DNA of 64,000 nucleotides from Glycomyces tenuis DSM 44171 (GCF_000427885.1 NZ_ATYW01000003.1:244159-308158); one strand, 5' to 3'. Numbered from the stretch's first letter, positions 1 to 8,517 are shown. The notes: generated from the letters alone by a model not told the origin. Numbers and translations are program-made.

Positions 1-249
1 GGGGAAGTTGCCGTTGACCGGGACGGTGTCGAGGTGCCCGGCGAGCATGACCCGCTTCCCGCGCCCCAGTTCGGTGCGGGCGACGAGGGTGTTGCCCACG
101 CGCTCGACCTTCAGGTGCCCGAGGCGCGCCAGCGCCCCCTCCACGGCATCGCAGATCTCGGCCTCCTCGCCCGAGACCGAGCGGATGTCGCACAGGGCGC
201 GGGTCAGCGCCACCGGATCGGCGAGGACTGCCTCACTCAGTACTGTCAC
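1..249 (-). CDS. dapE: Succinyl-diaminopimelate desuccinylase, N-terminal part (cut by window edge)
   Basis: Reading the minus strand from a GTG at 249-247 gives an open frame running off the left edge. It starts VTVLSEAVLADPVALTRAL and contains SVSGEE and then AGHLDTVP. The last is the metal-binding H-x-D motif of M20-family amidohydrolases. DapE hydrolyses N-succinyl-LL-diaminopimelate in the cytoplasm during lysine and cell-wall synthesis. Its divergent neighbour dapD makes the succinylated intermediate two steps earlier, which supports the assignment. A TATCGT hexamer 8 nt before the GTG, with no Shine-Dalgarno, suggests a leaderless transcript. Only about 83 codons are visible, so the catalytic half cannot be checked. 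ArgE or another M20 peptidase is the alternative, less likely beside dapD. Confidence 0.85.
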   Translation of the reverse strand, partial: MTVLSEAVLADPVALTRALCDIRSVSGEEAEICDAVEGALARLGHLKVERVGNTLVARTELGRGKRVMLAGHLDTVPVNGNFP

Positions 250-288
250 ACCCGCAGACGATACCCGCCGCGCCGATAGGCTCTCAGG
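250..288. promoter_or_regulatory. Divergent dapE/dapD promoter region
   Basis: Only 39 bp separate the two start codons. On the plus strand TAGGCT (277-282) lies 6 nt before the dapD GTG. On the minus strand TATCGT (258-263) lies 8 nt before the dapE GTG. Neither gene has a Shine-Dalgarno sequence, so both are probably leaderless. Their -35 regions must lie inside each other's transcribed or coding DNA. Confidence 0.5.
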
Positions 289-1218
289 GTGAGCGAATTC
301 CTGACTGACGCAGCATGGGGCATCGGCGTGGCGACCGTCGACGCCGACGGGACCGTCCTCGACGTGTGGTTCACCGAGCTCGGACTCGGCGAGGCCCCGG
401 ACGGCCTGAAGGCCCCCGAGGTCGACACCGAGAACCCCACCGGCACCACCTCCAAGGGCATCGCGGTCTCCGTCGCCTCCCTGGCCGAGGAGCCGGCCGA
501 CACCGCCGACGTGTACCTGCGCCTGCACCTGCTCTCGCACCGGATCGTCCGCCCGCACTCGGTCGACCTCTCGGGCCAGTTCGGGCTCCTGCCCAACAAC
601 GCCTGGACGAACTTCGGCCCGGTCCGCGCCGAGCGGGTGACCGAGGCGCGGCTGCGGCTGCGCCGGGCCGGGCAGGTGCTGACGGTGAAGTCGGTGGACA
701 AGTTCCCGCCGATGGTCGACTACGTGACCCCGCCGGGGGTGCGCATCGCCGACGCCTCGCGGGTGCGCCTGGGCGCGCACCTGGCCGAGGGCACCACCGT
801 CATGCACGAGGGCTTCGTGAACTTCAACGCCGGGACGCTCGGCAACTCGATGGTCGAGGGCCGCATCTCGGCGGGCGTCGTCGTCGGCGACGGCTCGGAC
901 ATCGGCGGCGGCTCCTCGATCATGGGCACGCTCTCGGGCGGCGGCAAGGAGGTCGTCTCGATCGGCGAGCGCTGCCTGCTCGGCGCGAACGCCGGGATCG
1001 GGATCTCCTTGGGCGACAACTGCGTCGTCGCCGCCGGGTGCTACGTCACCGCCGGATCGAAGGTGACGCTGCCGGACGGGACGGTCGTCAAGGCCGCGAC
1101 CTTGTCCGGCAAGGACAACCTCCAGTTCTGGAACAACACCCAGACCGGCGTGCTGGAGGTGCGGCCGCGCTCGGGCTCGTGGGGCGAGCTCAACGAGGCC
1201 CTGCACAGCGCCCAGTAG
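289..1218 (+). CDS. dapD: 2,3,4,5-tetrahydropyridine-2,6-dicarboxylate N-succinyltransferase (actinobacterial type)
   Basis: A 309-residue protein that transfers succinyl from succinyl-CoA to tetrahydrodipicolinate in lysine/DAP synthesis. The first half is the actinobacteria-specific alpha/beta domain ([10 protein letters not shown] region). From about residue 150 it becomes a left-handed beta helix of hexapeptide repeats, visible as spaced small/hydrophobic residues and glycines such as [15 protein letters not shown] and [18 protein letters not shown]. The length matches actinobacterial DapD (about 310-320) rather than the enterobacterial form. The start is a GTG at 289, six bases after a TAGGCT -10-like hexamer and without a ribosome-binding site. 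It is divergent from dapE. Confidence 0.95.
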   Translation: MSEFLTDAAWGIGVATVDADGTVLDVWFTELGLGEAPDGLKAPEVDTENPTGTTSKGIAVSVASLAEEPADTADVYLRLHLLSHRIVRPHSVDLSGQFGLLPNNAWTNFGPVRAERVTEARLRLRRAGQVLTVKSVDKFPPMVDYVTPPGVRIADASRVRLGAHLAEGTTVMHEGFVNFNAGTLGNSMVEGRISAGVVVGDGSDIGGGSSIMGTLSGGGKEVVSIGERCLLGANAGIGISLGDNCVVAAGCYVTAGSKVTLPDGTVVKAATLSGKDNLQFWNNTQTGVLEVRPRSGSWGELNEALHSAQ

Positions 1219-1230
1219 GGCCCCGGGCGG

Positions 1231-1977
1231 CTACCCGGCGGTCGGCATCCGCTCGATGAGCACGGCCAGGAATTCGGCGGCGATCAGGCGGGACCGCTCC
1301 TCGACCTCGGCGGCCTCCTCGGAGCCGTACGACGCCGGGTCGCCGCCGTAGCGGTACTCGACCTGGAGTTCCACCCGCAGGTTCGAGTCGAAACCGGTGA
1401 GGGTGAAGACCTCCTTGACCAGCGTCGCGCCGTCCTCGCACTCCTTGTAGAGCAGGCCGGTGTCGCTGAGGCAGACCGCCGCTTCCTCCTCGGTCCCGGT
1501 GTGCTCCCAGCCGGTGACCTGGAAGTGCTCGGGCGCCTCGGGGAACGCCGACGGGTCCGGCTCGGCCTCGACGGCCTCCCCGAGGACCTCCAGCTCGGCC
1601 GCTGGGGTGGCGAAGTCGGCGTCGAGCCGCTCGACGGCCTCCTCGCCGGCCATGTAGGCGTACGGGCACGAGACCCCGCCCGCCTCGGCCTGCTCGCCCT
1701 CCTCGTCGGGGTAGACGGTGGCGTTGTGGTACAGCTCCACCGCCTCGTTCTCCGGCACCGACTCCAGCGCCTCGACCTCGGGCCCGGTGGGGCAGAACTC
1801 GTGCGGATCCACCTCGGCGCCGTAGATCGGCCGGTCCGCCGAGACCGACTCGGACGGGCTCTCCGACGCGGACGGGCGCTCCGACGCGGCCCCGCTCGGA
1901 TCGTCGGCGGCGTCGGAGGAGGTGCATCCGGCGGCCAGGAGGGCGGCTGCCAGGATCGCGGTGCTTCGGAGCCTCAT
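1231..1977 (-). CDS. Predicted secreted lipoprotein of unknown function
   Basis: A 248-residue protein. The start ATG at 1977 is preceded by GGAG nine bases upstream; the longer open frame begins with non-signal-like residues. The N-terminus MRLRSTAILAAALLAAGC is a lipoprotein signal with the lipidated cysteine near residue 18. An acidic Ser/Glu/Pro linker (about 20-45) and a negatively charged globular part follow. Four or more cysteines (FCPTG, VSCPYAY, VCLSD, KECED) could form disulfides outside the membrane. It is convergent with dapD and divergent from the cellulase gene. The pattern resembles actinobacterial DUF3558-like lipoproteins, but I cannot assign a function. Confidence 0.7.
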   Translation of the reverse strand: MRLRSTAILAAALLAAGCTSSDAADDPSGAASERPSASESPSESVSADRPIYGAEVDPHEFCPTGPEVEALESVPENEAVELYHNATVYPDEEGEQAEAGGVSCPYAYMAGEEAVERLDADFATPAAELEVLGEAVEAEPDPSAFPEAPEHFQVTGWEHTGTEEEAAVCLSDTGLLYKECEDGATLVKEVFTLTGFDSNLRVELQVEYRYGGDPASYGSEEAAEVEERSRLIAAEFLAVLIERMPTAG

Positions 1978-2090
1978 GGGCGATCTCCAATCGCTGGGGG
2001 TGTGGATCCGTTTCGTCCCGAACCTAACGACCCCTCGCAAAGCCGCCCCGCCGCGAAGGGCCGGTGACCGGGCCGCGCCTCCCCGAAGCC

Positions 2091-2119
2091 TTGCCTTTAT
2101 ATCGAAGTTCGTCTATTTT
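2091..2119 (+). promoter_or_regulatory. Promoter of the GH9 cellulase gene
   Basis: TTGCCT (2091-2096) and TATTTT (2114-2119) are spaced by exactly 17 bp in an unusually AT-rich patch of otherwise GC-rich DNA. They give a sigma70/HrdB-type promoter with a start point expected near 2125-2127, inside the operator that follows. The leader to the ATG at 2174 would be about 48 nt. Confidence 0.7.
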
Positions 2120-2124
2120 ATGTA

Positions 2125-2138
2125 TGGGAGCGTTCCCT
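2125..2138 (+). promoter_or_regulatory. CebR-type operator (cellobiose-responsive repressor site)
   Basis: TGGGAGCGTTCCCT differs by two bases from the established actinobacterial CebR/CelR palindrome TGGGAGCGCTCCCA, which controls cellulase and cellobiose-uptake genes. It lies immediately downstream of the -10 hexamer, over the probable transcription start, where a LacI-family repressor would block initiation. The target gene is a cellulase, so site and function agree. The CebR gene itself is not in this window. Confidence 0.8.
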
Positions 2139-2173
2139 CGCTCTTTCACGTCCCTCACCGAGAGGCAGAGCTC

Positions 2174-4600
2174 ATGCGATTCGCCGCATCCGCCCGCCGC
2201 AGACCCGTCCGCTGGCTCGCCCTGGGGCTGAGCGCCGCCACCGCCGTCGCCGTCGGCGCGCTGGCCCAGCTCCCCGCCAGCGCCGACCACACCGATCCAG
2301 GCCCCGACATCCGCGTCAACCAGTACGCCTACGCCGCCGACGGCGCCAAGGGCGCCACCTTCGTCACCGACGCCTCCAGCGGCCAGAGCTGGGAGCTCGT
2401 CGACGCCTCCGGCGCCGTCGTCGCCTCAGGCACCACCGAGGTCCACGGCGCCGACGCCGCCTCGGGCGACAGCGTCCACGACATCGACTTCTCCGCCTAC
2501 GACACCCCCGGCACCGGGTACCGCCTCCAGATCGCAGGCGAGCAGAGCCACCCCTTCGACATCGCCGCCGACCCCTGGAGCGGGCTGCGCGACGACGCGC
2601 TCGCGTTCTTCTACCACCAGAGGAGCGGCATCGAGATCGAGGCCCAGTACGTCGGCGCCGAGTACGCCCGCCCCGCCGGCCACGTGAACGTCGCCCCCAA
2701 CCAGGGCGACGACGGCGTCGGCTGTCTGAACGGCTCCTGCGACTACACCCTCGACGTCGCCGGCGGCTGGTACGACGCCGGCGACCACGGCAAATACGTC
2801 GTCAACGGGGGCATCTCCACCTGGCAGCTCCAGAACGCCTACGAGCGGGCCCTCGAAGTCGACGGCGCCGACCCCTCGGCCTTCGCCGACGGCGCCCTCG
2901 CCATCCCCGAGTCGTCCAACGGCGTCCCCGACCTGCTCGACGAGGCCCGCTGGAACCTCGAGTTCATGATGAGCATGCAGGTCCCCGAAGGCGAGCCGCT
3001 CGCGGGCATGGCCCACCACAAGGTCCACGACATGGCCTGGACCGGCCTGCCCATGCCGCCCCACGAGGACCCCGAGACGCGGCGCCTGAGCCCGCCGAGC
3101 GTCACGGCCACGCTCAACCTCGCCGCCGCCGCGGCCCAGGCCTCCCGCCTGTGGGAGGACCACGACCCGGCCTTCGCCGCCGAGGCCCTCGACGTCGCCC
3201 GCACCGCCTATGCGGCGGCCGAGGCCAACCCGGACCGCTACCCGGACCCGAACGACGGCACCGGCGGCGGCTCCTACGCCGACAGCGACGCCACCGACGA
3301 GTTCTACTGGGCCGCCGCCGAACTGTTCACCACCACCGGCGAGTCGCAGTACCGCTCCGACCTGACCTCCTCGGAATGGTGGTTCGGCCAGGGCTTCACC
3401 GACCACGGCTTCGGCTGGCCCTCGACCGCGCCGCTGGCCGACCTGACGCTCGCGCTGGCACCCAGCGGCCTGTCCGAGGCCGAACGGCAGGCCGTGCGCG
3501 ACGCGGTCGTCGCCGGCGCCGACGGCTACGTCGACGACGCGGCCTCCCAGGGCTACCCGGTCACGTACGCGCCCCGGAACTGGAGCTACGTGTGGGGCTC
3601 GAACAGCCAGGTCCTCAACAACGCCACCGTCGTCGCCTACGCCTACGACCTCACCGGCGAGCGGGTCTACCTCGACACCGTCAGCGAGGCGATGGACTAC
3701 CTCCTGGGACGCAACGCCCTCGGGCAGTCCTACGTCACCGGCTACGGCGAGAAGGACTCCCACAACCAGCACCACCGGTTCTGGGCGAACCAGCTCGACG
3801 CGTCCCTGCCGAACCCGCCGCCGGGCACCCTCGCGGGCGGCCCGAACTCGGCCCTCCAGGACGAGGTCGCCCAGGAGCACCTGGCCGGCTGCGCCGGACC
3901 CAAGTGCTACATCGACGACATCGAGTCCTGGTCGACCAACGAGGTCACCATCAACTGGAACGCGCCGCTGGCGTGGATCTCCGCCTTCCTGGCCGACCAG
4001 AGCGAGGGCGAGGACCCGCCGACCGACCCCGACGAACTGGCCGCGGTCCAGAACCTCGAGGCCGTCGCCGACTACGAGACCGTGGCCCTCACCTGGGACG
4101 CCCCGCCGTGGGACAACGAGATCGAGATCCGCCGCGACGGGGCGCGGATCGCCGTCCTGCCCGGAGGCGGCACCGCCTACACCGACACCGAGATCGAATG
4201 GGGCACCGAGTACACCTACACCGTGGCCGCGGTGCCCGGCGAAGGCCAGGAAGCGGCCGCCGCGACAGTGTCCGCGACCACCGCCTGGCCCCCGGACGAG
4301 GGCGAATGCCAGGGCACGGTGGAGATCGTCAACGACTGGGGCTCGGGCTTCCAGGCCAGGGTCACCGTCCGCAACCACGGCAACAGCACCATCAACGAAT
4401 GGACGCTCCCGTGGACCTGGAGCGGCGGGCAGCGGATCACGAACCTGTGGAACGCCGAGTGGAGCCAGTCCGGCGCGGAGGTGACCACGAGCGACCTCGG
4501 CTGGAACGGCACCATCGCCACCGGAGGCGAGGTCGAGTTCGGCTTCATCGCGACCGGCCAGGCCGAGGAGCTTCACTTCCTCCAGTGCGATTTCGCCTGA
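2174..4600 (+). CDS. Secreted GH9 endoglucanase with FnIII and CBM2 domains
   Basis: An 808-residue secreted cellulase cleaving beta-1,4-glucan. The order is a basic signal peptide ending ASADH (about 1-38), a CelD-type Ig-like domain (about 45-130), the GH9 catalytic domain (about 140-605), FnIII (about 617-700) and a C-terminal CBM2 (about 712-808). The GH9 signature DAGDHGKYV near residue 205 supplies the catalytic base aspartates. NEVTINWNAPL near 590 carries the proton-donor glutamate. CBM2 features include paired cysteines (GECQG, LQCDF) and several exposed tryptophans. I chose ATG 2174 because signal peptide and GAG-rich leader follow; an upstream in-frame extension is non-signal-like. 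It is probably repressed by a CebR-like protein through the operator at 2125. Confidence 0.95.
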   Translation: MRFAASARRRPVRWLALGLSAATAVAVGALAQLPASADHTDPGPDIRVNQYAYAADGAKGATFVTDASSGQSWELVDASGAVVASGTTEVHGADAASGDSVHDIDFSAYDTPGTGYRLQIAGEQSHPFDIAADPWSGLRDDALAFFYHQRSGIEIEAQYVGAEYARPAGHVNVAPNQGDDGVGCLNGSCDYTLDVAGGWYDAGDHGKYVVNGGISTWQLQNAYERALEVDGADPSAFADGALAIPESSNGVPDLLDEARWNLEFMMSMQVPEGEPLAGMAHHKVHDMAWTGLPMPPHEDPETRRLSPPSVTATLNLAAAAAQASRLWEDHDPAFAAEALDVARTAYAAAEANPDRYPDPNDGTGGGSYADSDATDEFYWAAAELFTTTGESQYRSDLTSSEWWFGQGFTDHGFGWPSTAPLADLTLALAPSGLSEAERQAVRDAVVAGADGYVDDAASQGYPVTYAPRNWSYVWGSNSQVLNNATVVAYAYDLTGERVYLDTVSEAMDYLLGRNALGQSYVTGYGEKDSHNQHHRFWANQLDASLPNPPPGTLAGGPNSALQDEVAQEHLAGCAGPKCYIDDIESWSTNEVTINWNAPLAWISAFLADQSEGEDPPTDPDELAAVQNLEAVADYETVALTWDAPPWDNEIEIRRDGARIAVLPGGGTAYTDTEIEWGTEYTYTVAAVPGEGQEAAAATVSATTAWPPDEGECQGTVEIVNDWGSGFQARVTVRNHGNSTINEWTLPWTWSGGQRITNLWNAEWSQSGAEVTTSDLGWNGTIATGGEVEFGFIATGQAEELHFLQCDFA

Positions 4601-4622
4601 CCGGCCCTCGTTGGTGGGGGTT

Positions 4623-4692
4623 CCGCGGCCCCGGCCCCTCGGCGGGGCCGCGGACCGACGCGGGCGGGGCGGCCCGAAGGCCGCCCCGCCCG
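4623..4692. terminator. Tandem hairpins between convergent cellulase and mrp genes
   Basis: The first stem is CCGCGGCCCC/GGGGCCGCGG (4623-4632 with 4644-4653). The second is a perfect 14-bp stem (4661-4674 with 4679-4692) around a CGAA tetraloop. No T-tract is present, as is common in actinobacteria. The convergent gene arrangement suggests a bidirectional terminator. Confidence 0.7.
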
Positions 4693-4716
4693 CCTGCGGT
4701 CTCGTCGTCGCGTTCG

Positions 4717-5853
4717 TCAGGAGGTGGGCGTCAGACCGAGCTGCTTGCCCACGAGCGACACCTTGCGGACGGCCAGCTGCTCGGCCACCGCGATGATCGC
4801 CCGCGAGGCCTCGGCCTCGGGGTCCGACAGGACCAGCGGCACGCCCGCGTCGCCGCCCTCGCGCAGCCGCGGGTCGAGCGGCACCTGGCCCAGGAGCGGC
4901 ACCTCGGCGCCGACGTCCCTGGTGAGCGCCTCGGCGACGGTCTTGCCGCCGCCCGAGCCGAACGGCTCCAGGTGCGAGCCGTCGGGCAGCTCCATCCACG
5001 ACATGTTCTCGACCACGCCCGCGAGCCGCTGGTGCGTCTGGGTGACGATCGCCCCGGCCCGCTCGGCCACCTCCGCGGCGGCCTGCTGCGGGGTGGTCAC
5101 CACGACCAGCTCGGCGGTCGGCAGCAGCTGCGCCACCGAGATCGCGATGTCGCCGGTGCCCGGCGGCAGGTCCAGCAGCAGCACGTCCAGATCGCCCCAG
5201 TAGACGTCGGCGAGGAACTGCTGGAGCGCCCGGTGCAGCATCGGACCGCGCCACACCACGGCGGTGTTGCCAGGCGTGAACATCCCGATCGAGATCACCT
5301 TCATGCCGTGCGACTGCGGCGGCATGATCATGTCCTCGACCTGCGTCGGCGCGCCTTCGACGCCGAGCATCCGCGGCACCGAGTGGCCGTAGATGTCGGC
5401 GTCCACGACGCCGACCGACAGGCCCTTCCGCGCCATCGCCGCGGCCAGGTTCACCGTGATCGACGACTTGCCGACCCCGCCCTTGCCGGAGGCGACCGCG
5501 AACACGCGGGTGCGCGACTGCGGCAGGTTGAACGGGATGACCGGCTCGGCGGCGCCGGGGCCGCGCAACTTGGTCTGGAGCTCCGACCGCTGCTCGTCGC
5601 TCATGACGCCGAAGTCGACCGCGACCTCCTCGACGCCGTCGACGCCGAGCGCCGCCTCGCGCACGTCGTTCTGGAGCGTGTCGCGCAGCGGGCAGGCGGC
5701 GACCGTCAGCAGGATCCTCACGCGCAGGCGGCCGCCCTCGACCTCGACGGCGTCGACCATCCCCAGCTCGGTGATGGGGCGGCGGATCTCGGGGTCGTCG
5801 ACGTGCGAGAGCGCCTCTCGGACGGCTTCGACTACTGCGGCGGTATCAGACAT
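4717..5853 (-). CDS. mrp: Mrp/NBP35-family iron-sulfur carrier ATPase
   Basis: A 378-residue P-loop ATPase. The N-terminal FeS_assembly_P (DUF59) domain spans about residues 5-85. The ParA/MinD-like ATPase follows with the deviant Walker A SGKGGVGKS near 118 and DADIYGHS soon after; LLLDLPPGTGD is the Walker B region. The family delivers Fe-S clusters to apoproteins. The usual C-terminal CxxC after ENMSW is absent (ENMSWMELPDG follows), so cluster binding through that motif cannot be assumed. ATG 5853 lies 6 nt after a TACGAT hexamer without a Shine-Dalgarno. It is divergent from the phzF-like gene. Confidence 0.9.
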   Translation of the reverse strand: MSDTAAVVEAVREALSHVDDPEIRRPITELGMVDAVEVEGGRLRVRILLTVAACPLRDTLQNDVREAALGVDGVEEVAVDFGVMSDEQRSELQTKLRGPGAAEPVIPFNLPQSRTRVFAVASGKGGVGKSSITVNLAAAMARKGLSVGVVDADIYGHSVPRMLGVEGAPTQVEDMIMPPQSHGMKVISIGMFTPGNTAVVWRGPMLHRALQQFLADVYWGDLDVLLLDLPPGTGDIAISVAQLLPTAELVVVTTPQQAAAEVAERAGAIVTQTHQRLAGVVENMSWMELPDGSHLEPFGSGGGKTVAEALTRDVGAEVPLLGQVPLDPRLREGGDAGVPLVLSDPEAEASRAIIAVAEQLAVRKVSLVGKQLGLTPTS

Positions 5854-5908
5854 GCCCCAATCGTAACCGCGTGGACGCGGGCGGCCGCCCGGGCGTAGTC
5901 TGCCCCAC
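5854..5908. promoter_or_regulatory. Divergent leaderless promoters of mrp and the phzF-like gene
   Basis: In this 55-bp gap TACGAT (minus strand, 5860-5865) lies 6 nt before the mrp ATG. TAGTCT (plus strand, 5896-5901) lies 7 nt before the phzF-like ATG. Neither start has a ribosome-binding site. The geometry predicts leaderless mRNAs in both directions. Confidence 0.5.
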
Positions 5909-6754
5909 ATGCTGTCCTTCGAGATCGTCGACGTCTTTACCGACCAGCCCTACGCGGGCAACCAGCTCGCCGTCGTCTATGACGGCCAGGCTCTGAGCAC
6001 CGCTCAGATGCAGGCGATCGCGGTCGAGTTCGGTTACTCGGAGACCGCGTTCGTGCTCCCGCCGACGACCGGTGAGGCCGACTACCGGGCCCGGATCTTC
6101 ACTCCGACGGAGGAGCTGCCGTTCGCCGGGCACCCGACGATCGGCGCGGCGCTCGCCGCGGTCGGCTCGGGCCGGGTCGAGGCGACAGGCGGCGCGGTGG
6201 TCCAGGAGTGCGCCGCCGGTCTCATGAGCCTCGAACTCGACGGGGCGAGCGCGAAGCTCACCTCCACCGCCATCGAGATCGGCGGCGCCGTCGATCCCGC
6301 GGCCGCCGCCGCGGCCTGCGGCCTGGACGCCTCCCGCGTCATCGGCGCGCCGCGGACGACCAGCGCGGGGTACGCCCACAACTTCGTGCGGCTCGCCGAC
6401 GCCGACGTGACCGCCGCCGTCGACGTCCCCGGGCACCTCGAGAAGATCTACCCCTTCAGCTTCGACCCGGAGACGAACGCGGTCCACGGCCGCCTCTTCC
6501 ACGTCGGCGTCGGCGAGGACCCGGCCACCGGCTCGGCCGCCCTCGCGCTCGGCGTCCACCTCGTCGAGCAGGGCCTCGTCAGCGGCGACGGCGTCCACAC
6601 GTACGCGATCGCCCAGGGCGCCGAGATGGGACGCCCCTCGAGCATGCTCGGCGAGGTCGTCGTCGAAGGCGGCGAAGCCGTCTCGGTCTCGGTCACCGGC
6701 TCGGTCGCCGTGGTCGCGAAGGGCGAACTCGTCACGCTGCCCAGCGCGCGCTGA
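5909..6754 (+). CDS. PhzF-family isomerase/epimerase-like protein
   Basis: A 281-residue protein beginning with FEIVDVFTDQPYAGNQLAVV, the typical PhzF opening. The catalytic Glu lies in YSETAFVLPP near residue 45. RIFTPTEELPFAGHPTIGAA and GEDPATGSAAL are the other conserved motifs. The fold is two hot-dog-like diaminopimelate-epimerase halves. PhzF isomerises 2,3-dihydro-3-hydroxyanthranilate in phenazine synthesis, but most homologues outside phenazine clusters have unknown substrates and no other phz gene is nearby. Its 3' end overlaps the convergent AMMECR1 gene by 23 bp. Confidence 0.85.
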   Translation: MLSFEIVDVFTDQPYAGNQLAVVYDGQALSTAQMQAIAVEFGYSETAFVLPPTTGEADYRARIFTPTEELPFAGHPTIGAALAAVGSGRVEATGGAVVQECAAGLMSLELDGASAKLTSTAIEIGGAVDPAAAAAACGLDASRVIGAPRTTSAGYAHNFVRLADADVTAAVDVPGHLEKIYPFSFDPETNAVHGRLFHVGVGEDPATGSAALALGVHLVEQGLVSGDGVHTYAIAQGAEMGRPSSMLGEVVVEGGEAVSVSVTGSVAVVAKGELVTLPSAR

Positions 6755-7343
6755 ACGACTCGGCCGTATAGCGTTCGGCCGCAAGGTCTTCGGGCCACAC
6801 GGACAGACGCAGGTCTGCCGTCCACAGTGACCGCGGCCAGCCGCCCTTGCGCAGCAGCGCCGCCACGAACCGCTCCGGTTCGGTCAGCGAGCGCCACACC
6901 GACGGCAGGAACGTGGCCCTGCGCCGCTCGGGGCCGAGCAGCGTCAGTCCGTCGGTGCCCGGCCGCAGCCGGTCGAGCAGCGTGGCGAAGGAGTACACCG
7001 CCAGCGGCCGCGCCGGGGACAGGACCGACACGGTCACCGTCAGCTCCGGCAGCTCGGCGATCCCGACCGGCGCCGTGCGCGGGTCCCGCGTCGCCAGGCG
7101 CGCATTGCGCACCACGTCGTATCCCAAGGGCCGCAAGGCCGTCAGCGTCCCGATGCAGCCGCGCAGCCGGGAGTCGCGCTCCAAGGTCACAAATGTCGCC
7201 CCCGGATCGTCCAATGCCGTGATCCTCGGCCGCGGAGCGACGCGCTCGAGCAGATCGGCCGGGTGCGGCGGCCTGGGCGCGAAGCCGGTCTCGACGGCGC
7301 TGCGGGCCAACGCCGTCAGCGTCTCACCGAACTCCGGCCCCAT
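6732..7343 (-). CDS. AMMECR1-domain protein (AmmeMemoRadiSam system protein A-like)
   Basis: A 203-residue cytoplasmic protein with the conserved AMMECR1 signature RGCIGTL at about residue 66 and VSVLSPARPL further on. AMMECR1 proteins are widespread. In many prokaryotes they pair with a Memo-like dioxygenase and a radical SAM enzyme, but neither is visible here, so this is a stand-alone copy. ATG 7343 was preferred over upstream in-frame starts because the domain begins directly after it. The gene is convergent with and overlaps the phzF-like gene, and is divergent from the SDR gene. The biochemical role of the family is unsettled. Confidence 0.8.
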   Translation of the reverse strand: MGPEFGETLTALARSAVETGFAPRPPHPADLLERVAPRPRITALDDPGATFVTLERDSRLRGCIGTLTALRPLGYDVVRNARLATRDPRTAPVGIAELPELTVTVSVLSPARPLAVYSFATLLDRLRPGTDGLTLLGPERRRATFLPSVWRSLTEPERFVAALLRKGGWPRSLWTADLRLSVWPEDLAAERYTAESFSARWAA

Positions 7344-7452
7344 CACTCGATGGTGACACGCGTCCCGGCCCGCCCCGAGACCGGTCGCCGATTCGCATGA
7401 TTGGGGCCCGGCGGTGCTGCGTTTCGTCATCCTCCCGTGAGAGACTCCCCCC

Positions 7453-8322
7453 ATGAACTCACCGCGCCCGAGGCAAGCGCCATACGACCGAGACGACGAC
7501 CTCGCCGAGGTCATCGACCTGCCCGCGAGCGAACTCGCGGACGAGCGGGCGAGCCAGCTCGGCCGGATCCAGGAACTCGACTCCCTCGCGGGCAAGATCG
7601 CGCTCGTGACCGGCGCCGGCGCCCCCGACGGCATCGGCTACGCCATCGCCACCCGGCTGCGCCTGCTCGGCGCCGCCGTCGCCGTCGTCTCCACCACCAA
7701 GCGCATCCACGAACGCGCCGGAGAGATCGACGCGGTCGGCTTCGTCGCCGACCTCACCGACGAGGCCGAGGTCGGCGGACTGGCCGACGCGGTCGTCGAC
7801 GCCGTCGGCGAGGTCGACATCGTCGTCAACAACGCCGGACTCACCTCGAAGACCGACCCGGCCGTCGTCAAACCCGTCGCGCAGCTGTCCTATGCGGACT
7901 GGCAGACGGAGCTGGCCCGGAACCTCGACACCTCCTTCCTCGTCTCCCGCGCGTTCGTGCAGGGCATGGCCGAGCGCGGCTGGGGCCGCATCGTCAACGT
8001 CGCCGCGGCCGTCGGCGTCGTCAACGCCGTCCCGGCCGAGGCCGCCTACGCCGCCGCGAAGGCCGGGGTCACCGGTCTGACCAAGGCGCTCGCCACCGAG
8101 GTCGTCGCCGACGGCGTGACGGTCAACGCGATCGCGCCGGGCCTGATCCGCACCGGCTCCTCGACCGTCCCCGAACTCCAGCGCGGCCTCGACGGCCCGA
8201 TGGGCCGCCCCGGCACCCCCGAAGAGGTGGCCGCGGCGGCGGCGTTCTTCTGCGCCCCTTCGGCCTCCTATGTGACGGGCCAGACACTCGTGGTCGACGG
8301 GGGAGCCGGAATCCGCGGCTAG
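7453..8322 (+). CDS. SDR-family oxidoreductase (3-oxoacyl-ACP-reductase-like)
   Basis: A 289-residue Rossmann-fold dehydrogenase. After a 40-residue N-terminal extension comes the cofactor loop TGAGAPDGIGYAI. NNAG and the active-site YAAAK (Tyr/Lys) follow, then PGLIRT and a C-terminal VTGQTLVVDGG typical of FabG-like SDRs. The catalytic serine normally about 13 residues before the tyrosine appears to be replaced (NVAAAVGVV), so activity may be altered. The substrate cannot be inferred. Its TAG stop codon overlaps the first bases of the inverted-repeat element at 8321. Confidence 0.85.
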   Translation: MNSPRPRQAPYDRDDDLAEVIDLPASELADERASQLGRIQELDSLAGKIALVTGAGAPDGIGYAIATRLRLLGAAVAVVSTTKRIHERAGEIDAVGFVADLTDEAEVGGLADAVVDAVGEVDIVVNNAGLTSKTDPAVVKPVAQLSYADWQTELARNLDTSFLVSRAFVQGMAERGWGRIVNVAAAVGVVNAVPAEAAYAAAKAGVTGLTKALATEVVADGVTVNAIAPGLIRTGSSTVPELQRGLDGPMGRPGTPEEVAAAAAFFCAPSASYVTGQTLVVDGGAGIRG

Positions 8323-8517
8323 GGGGTGGCCGGCGGTTCCGAACGGGCTGAATCCGGCCGATTTTCCGCCTCGCCGCGTTGTCGGAGGCCCAGTTACAAC
8401 CTCCGGGTAGCTGGACCTCCTCCGCACTCTCGGCGAAGCCTGCGAGCCGTACATCGGCACCCCGAGGCGAAAAATCGACTCGGATTCAGCCTCGCCCGGA
8501 ACCGCCGGCCACCCCCT
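8321..8517. repeat. 197-bp element with long terminal inverted repeats (MITE-like or structured RNA)
   Basis: The left arm 8321-8373 and right arm 8463-8517 are imperfect inverted copies. The outer 20 bases are identical, and an internal 11-base block (GGCTGAATCCG) and the end CGCCTCG also match. The loop carries its own hairpin, 8384-8397 with 8407-8420 (12 of 14 pairs), and a smaller one near 8428-8445. This gives a three-way-junction fold. No target-site duplication is obvious. It fills the gap between the SDR and VKOR genes and contains no credible gene. Confidence 0.6.

Noticed and set aside
2426-5254. Very long open frame antisense to the cellulase gene (942 codons)
   Set aside because: It mirrors a well-supported GH9 gene. 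Codon composition is the complement of GC-biased coding DNA and no family motif is present.
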